This document shows, piece after piece, positions 7,668 through 9,453 of a stretch of DNA of 9,453 nucleotides. Made by a program: the position numbers and the translations under genes. The notes beneath the pieces were generated by a model, which did no database searches, had not been told where the DNA came from, and saw only the letters and a list, made by a program, of their open reading frames with translations. Origin of the DNA: Candidatus Brocadia sp. (GTDB lineage: Bacteria > Planctomycetota > Brocadiia > Brocadiales > Brocadiaceae); NCBI GenBank assembly GCA_030837935.1, contig JAUQXU010000280.1, forward strand, positions 1-9,453, read 5' to 3'. Position 1 is the stretch's first letter. Each line of letters starts with the position of its first letter.

Positions 7668-8355
7668 AATTCGTCACCTCAGAGAAGTTTTTGTAATCGG
7701 CAGGGGTACCAATGTCGTGAAATATTCCATCGAATATTTTTCCGAATATTCTGAGTTCTTTAATTTGCTTTTCAAGAATCTCTTTTTCAAAAGAAAACGT
7801 GTCCTTTGTATAGTTCAATAAAATGTCTTTTTTTATGCAGTATATGCCGGCATTAATAAACCCTTCTTGATAAAACCCTTTTTCTTTGAAACTTCTGATT
7901 CTTGTGCCCGCATCTATTTCAACGGTTCCAAATCTATAAAAGTTATACAAATGTTTTAATGCCAGAGTAATTTCAGAATAATTTCTCTTGTGACATGAGA
8001 GAAACTTCTTTAAATCAACGGGAAAATAAGTGTCTCCGTTAATAACAAAAACAGTATTTTCTGAACAATAGGCCAGCGCCTTTTTTATAGCTCCACCTGT
8101 ACCAAGAAGGTAATCCCCTTCATCGGAATACAGAATTTTAATTCCTTTATAGTTGTTTTTAAAATGTTGCCTTACCACGTCTCCTTTAAACCCTATCGCG
8201 AAAATAATCTCTTTCATATCCTGCATGAGAAGCCAGTCCACTATATATTCTAAAAGTGGTCTTTCATTAATACAAAGCATCGGTTTTGGAATTTTGTTTT
8301 TTGTAAGTTCTTGTACTCTCGTTCCGAGCCCTCCTGCCAAGATTATTGCATGCAT
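7660..8355 (-). CDS. sugar-1-phosphate nucleotidyltransferase, HddC-like (possible heptose-1-phosphate guanylyltransferase)
   Basis: This 231-residue cytoplasmic enzyme belongs to the nucleotidyltransferase (NTP_transferase) family, which joins a sugar 1-phosphate to an NTP to give an NDP-sugar and pyrophosphate. It has the glycine-rich nucleotide loop AGGLGTR at residues 7-13 and PKPM at 23-26, whose Lys24 is the usual phosphate-binding lysine. GTGGAI is at 85-90 and NGDTYF at 106-111, with Asp108 as a metal ligand. The second metal Asp (214) lies in IFHDIGTPADY. The stretches VDLKKFL, ITLALK, IRSFKEKG and GFINAGIY follow, from memory, the pattern of HddC, the D-glycero-D-manno-heptose 1-phosphate guanylyltransferase of S-layer and capsule heptose pathways. 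Mannose-1-phosphate guanylyltransferases of the MurNAc-1-P/GlmU-like short class, or a glucose-1-phosphate enzyme, are alternatives. The gene overlaps its upstream neighbour by 13 bases and the downstream GDP-sugar dehydratase by 8. This favours a GDP-linked product. Confidence 0.85.
   Translation of the reverse strand: MHAIILAGGLGTRVQELTKNKIPKPMLCINERPLLEYIVDWLLMQDMKEIIFAIGFKGDVVRQHFKNNYKGIKILYSDEGDYLLGTGGAIKKALAYCSENTVFVINGDTYFPVDLKKFLSCHKRNYSEITLALKHLYNFYRFGTVEIDAGTRIRSFKEKGFYQEGFINAGIYCIKKDILLNYTKDTFSFEKEILEKQIKELRIFGKIFDGIFHDIGTPADYKNFSEVTNYV
7674..7680 (-). promoter_or_regulatory. strong ribosome binding site of the dehydratase gene
   Basis: The minus strand reads GAGGTGA, six bases before the ATG at 7665-7667. 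It is the best Shine-Dalgarno match in the window and lies within the last codons of the upstream nucleotidyltransferase gene. It fixes the dehydratase start. Confidence 0.6.
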
Positions 8356-9308
8356 TTTTCAACAGTCCCCATGATACATTCTTCATCGAGATTGTTCAGT
8401 TTATGGAAGTACTCCCTGCTCCCAATATCAAATACATATTTATCCCCAAAACCCAACCTCTTTAATTTAAACTGCGAAAGTTTATCGCTCATGACACCAG
8501 ATATCAGGCTATCTAAACCGCCTTTATTTATAAAGGCCTCTTCAAGCGTGATAATGCACTCATATTTTTTCAAGGAATTATAAATTAAATCTTCATTCAT
8601 GGGCTTTAAAAGAAACACGTCTATAACACCTATGTTCATATTATTCCTGTTAAGTCTCTTTGCCACGTTTAAGGCCTTGTGTGTCATATATCCGGTTGAA
8701 ACCAGACAAACGCCTCTTCCTTGCACTAATTCATGAAAGCCATTTTCCATAGAGAACCTTTCGTTATCATTATAAATTTTTGGCATTGGCTTTCCATCTA
8801 ACCGTATATATTTGGGTTTATTCACATGAAAAGAATAATCAATAAATTTTTCCGTCAGGACCCAGTCACACGGTGAAAACACGGTGAAATTAGGCAAAAC
8901 CCTCATGATAGATATATCTTCGATGCAATGATGTGTTGGACCCGCAACATCGTAGCTTAAACCACCGCCTACCCCTATTAAATTTACGTTTATTTCCCGT
9001 GTATGAGAAAGTAACGACAAATTTGTTCTTATTTGTTCATATGCCCTCATCGTTATAAAGGGCGCTATAGCGTATGCGTAAACAACAAATCCTTCCAGTG
9101 CCAAACCAGCTGATATGTTCACAAGGTTTTGTTCCGCAATGCCAACATTAATAAATCTATCCTTAAATTTCTCCCTCAATTTATCAAGGGCAGGAGCACC
9201 AAAATCGGCAGATATGAGAAAAATATTCTCGCGCTCGTGCATCTTTTCCCAGATTTGCTCTATGAAAACATCTCTCATTACCTTCACTTCTGATTGTACA
9301 TTTCTCAC
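8343..9308 (-). CDS. transketolase C-terminal subunit (pyrimidine-binding and C-terminal domains)
   Basis: The 321-residue product has the usual length for the C-terminal half of a split transketolase. Visible family signatures are INVGIAEQN at about residues 53-61, whose Glu59 should activate the thiamine cofactor, then a G-L-A-LEG-FVVYAYAIAPF block. GPTHHCIEDI at about 123-132 is the typical His-containing loop of DXS/transketolase proteins. The C-terminal transketolase domain runs from about residue 190 to the end. I chose the GTG start at 9306-9308. It overlaps the upstream stop as GTGA and has AGGGAG five bases upstream. An ATG at codon 11 (MRDVFIEQ) is an alternative that also fits family N-termini. 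The stop overlaps the following nucleotidyltransferase gene by 13 bases. Its place in a nucleotide-sugar operon suggests a dedicated role, such as supplying sedoheptulose 7-phosphate or transferring a two-carbon unit, rather than housekeeping pentose metabolism. That role is inference. Confidence 0.9.
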   Translation of the reverse strand: MRNVQSEVKVMRDVFIEQIWEKMHERENIFLISADFGAPALDKLREKFKDRFINVGIAEQNLVNISAGLALEGFVVYAYAIAPFITMRAYEQIRTNLSLLSHTREINVNLIGVGGGLSYDVAGPTHHCIEDISIMRVLPNFTVFSPCDWVLTEKFIDYSFHVNKPKYIRLDGKPMPKIYNDNERFSMENGFHELVQGRGVCLVSTGYMTHKALNVAKRLNRNNMNIGVIDVFLLKPMNEDLIYNSLKKYECIITLEEAFINKGGLDSLISGVMSDKLSQFKLKRLGFGDKYVFDIGSREYFHKLNNLDEECIMGTVEKCMQ

Positions 9309-9453
9309 GGTAACTCCCTGATTATTCTCTCAATTTCGTCTTCTTTTAATGCCTTTATATGACAGAGAGAATCATTTTCTAATCGAGGAACGCCTTTTCC
9401 CTTTATCGTATCGGCTATTAACACTTTTGGCAGATTACTATCGTCTCTCTTCA
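9305..9453 (-). CDS. transketolase N-terminal subunit, 3' end only (partial)
   Basis: The last 48 codons of a gene that enters from the right edge are readable, ending at a TGA at 9305-9307. The translation contains PKVLIADTIKGKGVP followed by an HIKAL segment. This matches the end of the thiamine-diphosphate-binding half of transketolases, where an 'IANTIKGKGV' block precedes a conserved His. Stopping about 25 residues after that block is typical of the separate N-terminal subunit of a split transketolase rather than a full-length enzyme. The next gene, encoding the C-terminal half, begins in the same four bases (GTGA). The two products would form a heteromeric two-carbon (ketol) transferase in the cytoplasm. 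The 5' part, with the main diphosphate-binding residues, lies outside the window, so its integrity cannot be judged. Confidence 0.88.
   Translation of the reverse strand, partial: KRDDSNLPKVLIADTIKGKGVPRLENDSLCHIKALKEDEIERIIRELP
9314..9319 (-). promoter_or_regulatory. ribosome binding site supporting the GTG start of the transketolase C-terminal subunit
   Basis: On the minus strand this reads AGGGAG, five bases before the GTG at 9306-9308. It lies inside the last codons of the upstream subunit gene. The good spacing, together with the GTGA overlap, is why the GTG is preferred over the ATG ten codons further in, which has only a weaker GAAG at eight bases. Confidence 0.5.

Noticed and set aside
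7719..7757. Three close AATATT copies, including GAATATT and GAATATTC, that look like a repeat or operator
   Set aside because: They lie inside the nucleotidyltransferase and encode the repeated Ile-Phe pairs of its IFGKIFDGIFHDIG segment, a conserved part of the protein, so coding explains them.
9276..9278. Alternative ATG start for the transketolase C-terminal subunit
   Set aside because: It is plausible by family N-termini, but the upstream GTG has a better placed AGGGAG and forms the GTGA overlap typical of this operon. It is kept as an alternative rather than as the call.
9305..9308. Possible frameshift splitting a single full-length transketolase gene
   Set aside because: The break falls exactly between the two domains, as in natural split transketolases. 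It has its own start codon and ribosome site, and both ends match subunit termini.
1..9453. Mobile elements, CRISPR array, tRNA or rRNA genes, rho-independent terminators
   Set aside because: I saw no transposase or integrase frame, no regularly spaced repeats, no cloverleaf or rRNA-like stretch, and no GC-rich hairpin followed by a T-run outside coding sequence.

Overview
All recognisable genes in this window lie on the minus strand. They form one tightly packed run that crosses both window edges and is transcribed from high to low coordinates. The DNA is AT-rich (I estimate about 40% G+C by eye). Shine-Dalgarno-like sites and ATG/GTG starts are bacterial. The content (nucleotide-sugar synthesis, glycosyltransferases, a cobalamin-type radical SAM enzyme, a TPR fusion) fits a surface-polysaccharide or glycoprotein-glycan locus of a Gram-negative-like environmental bacterium. 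An anammox-type planctomycete or a similar anaerobe would fit, but no marker in the window fixes the taxon.

Order of transcription: (1) 3' end of a transketolase N-terminal subunit, 9305-9453; (2) transketolase C-terminal subunit, 8343-9308; (3) sugar-1-phosphate nucleotidyltransferase resembling heptose-1-phosphate guanylyltransferase HddC, 7660-8355; (4) GDP-mannose 4,6-dehydratase-type SDR, 6642-7667; (5) long-form GDP-L-fucose synthase-type epimerase/reductase, 5478-6611; (6) B12-binding-type radical SAM protein, 3490-5481; (7) a 965-residue fusion of methyltransferase-like, glycosyltransferase and TPR regions, 596-3493; (8) a family 2 glycosyltransferase, 1-603, cut by the window edge. 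Neighbouring genes overlap by 4 to 13 bases, except for one 30-base gap at 6612-6641. There is no room for a promoter or terminator between most of them, so one polycistronic message is very likely.

Working model: the split transketolase makes or modifies a sugar, possibly sedoheptulose 7-phosphate. The HddC-like enzyme activates a sugar phosphate as an NDP (probably GDP) sugar. The dehydratase makes a 4-keto-6-deoxy intermediate, and the reductase/epimerase finishes it. The radical SAM protein may C-methylate or otherwise remodel a sugar or lipid, and genes 7 and 8 assemble or decorate the glycan. A GDP-6-deoxy-heptose or branched/C-methylated deoxy sugar is a reasonable guess but is not proved here. 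The oddest detail is that the fucose-synthase-like protein carries His at the position of the conserved catalytic Tyr (YxxxK becomes HxxxK).

There are no tRNA or rRNA genes, CRISPR arrays, insertion sequences or convincing terminators. No stretch above 300 bases lacks a gene.
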